A stretch of DNA of 7,078 nt, taken from NCBI GenBank assembly GCA_029938185.1, contig JAOZVK010000301.1, forward strand, positions 1-7,078. Reading direction: 5' to 3'. The stretch's first letter is position 1. Every line of letters begins with the position of its first letter. Source of the stretch: Bacteroidales bacterium (GTDB taxonomy: Bacteria > Bacteroidota > Bacteroidia > Bacteroidales > JAOZVK01). A program made the position numbers and the translations under genes. Positions 6,656 to 7,078 of the stretch are shown in pieces. The notes under the pieces were generated by a model. That model searched no databases and was not told the DNA's origin. It was given only the letters and a program-made list of their open reading frames with translations.

Positions 6656-6683
6656 AAAGCACTGCACACTATATGCGTGCTTT
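6656..6683. other. Stem-loop of unknown role
   Basis: AAAGCAC (6656-6662) pairs perfectly with GTGCTTT (6677-6683). After a bulged T6663, GCA (6664-6666) pairs with TGC (6674-6676) around a 7-nt loop. Only four Ts follow on the plus strand and three As precede it, so it could be a weak terminator in either direction, but no gene ends close to it. Confidence 0.4.
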
Positions 6684-6731
6684 TGATAAATCTGCAATAT
6701 GCAAATTAAAAATTGAAAAAGCAAACAAAAA

Positions 6732-7006
6732 GTGTGTATGATTTTCCAAAGGGTGCAAGTTACTTATACTTGGTTTAATGCAATGAAGAATTAGCAAGTG
6801 GCAAGCTGGTTTGGAGTACTACAATCAGTAAAGAATATTTGCGAATAAGCAAATACTGATGGCAAAAATCTTTATTGAAGTTTACCAGCCACCAGAAAAT
6901 GCAACAGGAATAAATTCCCATAATTTAAGAAACAGCAGTATACGAGATCTGTACGTATGGTGGTAGGTACACTGGCTACCATAAGTTAGTCAGTCGTCTA
7001 TTTGAT
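6732..7006 (+). ncRNA. Degenerate group II intron remnant
   Basis: The 5' end fits the GTGYG rule (GTGTG at 6732-6736), followed by AAGGGTGCAAGT (6749-6760), a pattern usual near the start of bacterial group II introns. GCAAGTGGCAAGCTGG (6794-6809) and GCGAATAAGC (6841-6850) also look like domain I. A domain V-like hairpin starts with the AGC triad (6934-6936): GCAGTA (6935-6940) faces TATGGT (6956-6961) with one A-G mismatch, and a two-nt bulge C6954-G6955 precedes the upper stem. Domain VI is ACTGGCTA (6971-6978) paired with TAGTCAGT (6987-6994), then CTA with likely branch-point A7000 and a 3' AY end at 7005-7006. At about 275 nt it lacks room for domains II-IV and any reverse transcriptase, and the first hairpin is eroded. 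It is a deletion remnant, probably not self-splicing. Confidence 0.62.
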
Positions 7007-7078
7007 TAAGGCTATCAGTATTTTACTGGTCTTATAAAAATACGAGTAAAAATAGCTTATTTAAGTTTTTTATTAGTT

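Larger units (their letters stand above)
6563..7078. other. Gene-free accessory region with a stem-loop and intron remnant
   Basis: No credible coding sequence is visible on either strand across this stretch. What can be seen is a stem-loop at 6656-6683, a degenerate group II intron from about 6732 to 7006, and a small hairpin CAGTA-TTT-TACTG at 7016-7028 without a following T-run. The remainder is AT-rich sequence to which I can assign nothing. Confidence 0.6.

Noticed and set aside
7014..7030. Rho-independent terminator
   Set aside because: The hairpin CAGTA-TTT-TACTG is short and AT-rich and is followed by CTTATAAAAA, not a T-run.

Overview
The window is strongly AT-rich, and every recognisable protein gene is on the minus strand. 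The base composition, the near absence of Shine-Dalgarno sequences and the Bacteroidota-type kinase-RapZ fusion point to the phylum Bacteroidota. That is an inference from gene content; there is no rRNA or marker gene to confirm it.

Housekeeping end (positions 379-2582, transcribed right to left): a two-gene operon encodes a protein joining an AmgK-like sugar kinase to the C-terminal domain of RapZ, followed by a MurU-like nucleotidyltransferase. Together they look like the kinase and nucleotidyltransferase steps of amino-sugar (MurNAc) salvage in cell-wall recycling, with a glucosamine-6-phosphate-sensing type of domain fused to the kinase.

Decayed middle (2640-3450): the remains of a RhuM-family gene. 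The first 12 residues are out of frame with the rest, one block is missing near the start, and a larger block is missing from the centre. In the central scar there is a short run of 7-nt repeats.

Defence cassette (3463-6448): a two-gene operon with an ATG/TGA overlap of 4 nt encodes a PtuA-like ATPase and a PtuB-like HNH nuclease, i.e. a Septu-type anti-phage module. The ATPase carries an extra N-terminal domain of about 170 residues that resembles a degenerate PD-(D/E)XK nuclease fold. The operon is bracketed by two roughly 104-bp repeats in inverted orientation (about 85% identical by eye), each about 55 bp from the nearest gene end. A third copy lies in tandem just outside the right one, and part of a fourth lies at 221-254.

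Non-coding right end (6563-7078): no credible protein gene. A stem-loop lies at 6656-6683. From about 6732 to 7006 there are hallmarks of a plus-strand group II intron: a GTGTG start, a domain V-like hairpin with AGC triad, and a domain VI hairpin with a likely branch-point A. It is far too short and has lost most of domains I-IV, so it is a remnant.

The window therefore reads as a core cell-wall recycling operon next to an accessory hotspot that has gained and lost foreign genes (RhuM, Septu-like defence, group II intron), with a dispersed 104-bp repeat marking the boundaries.
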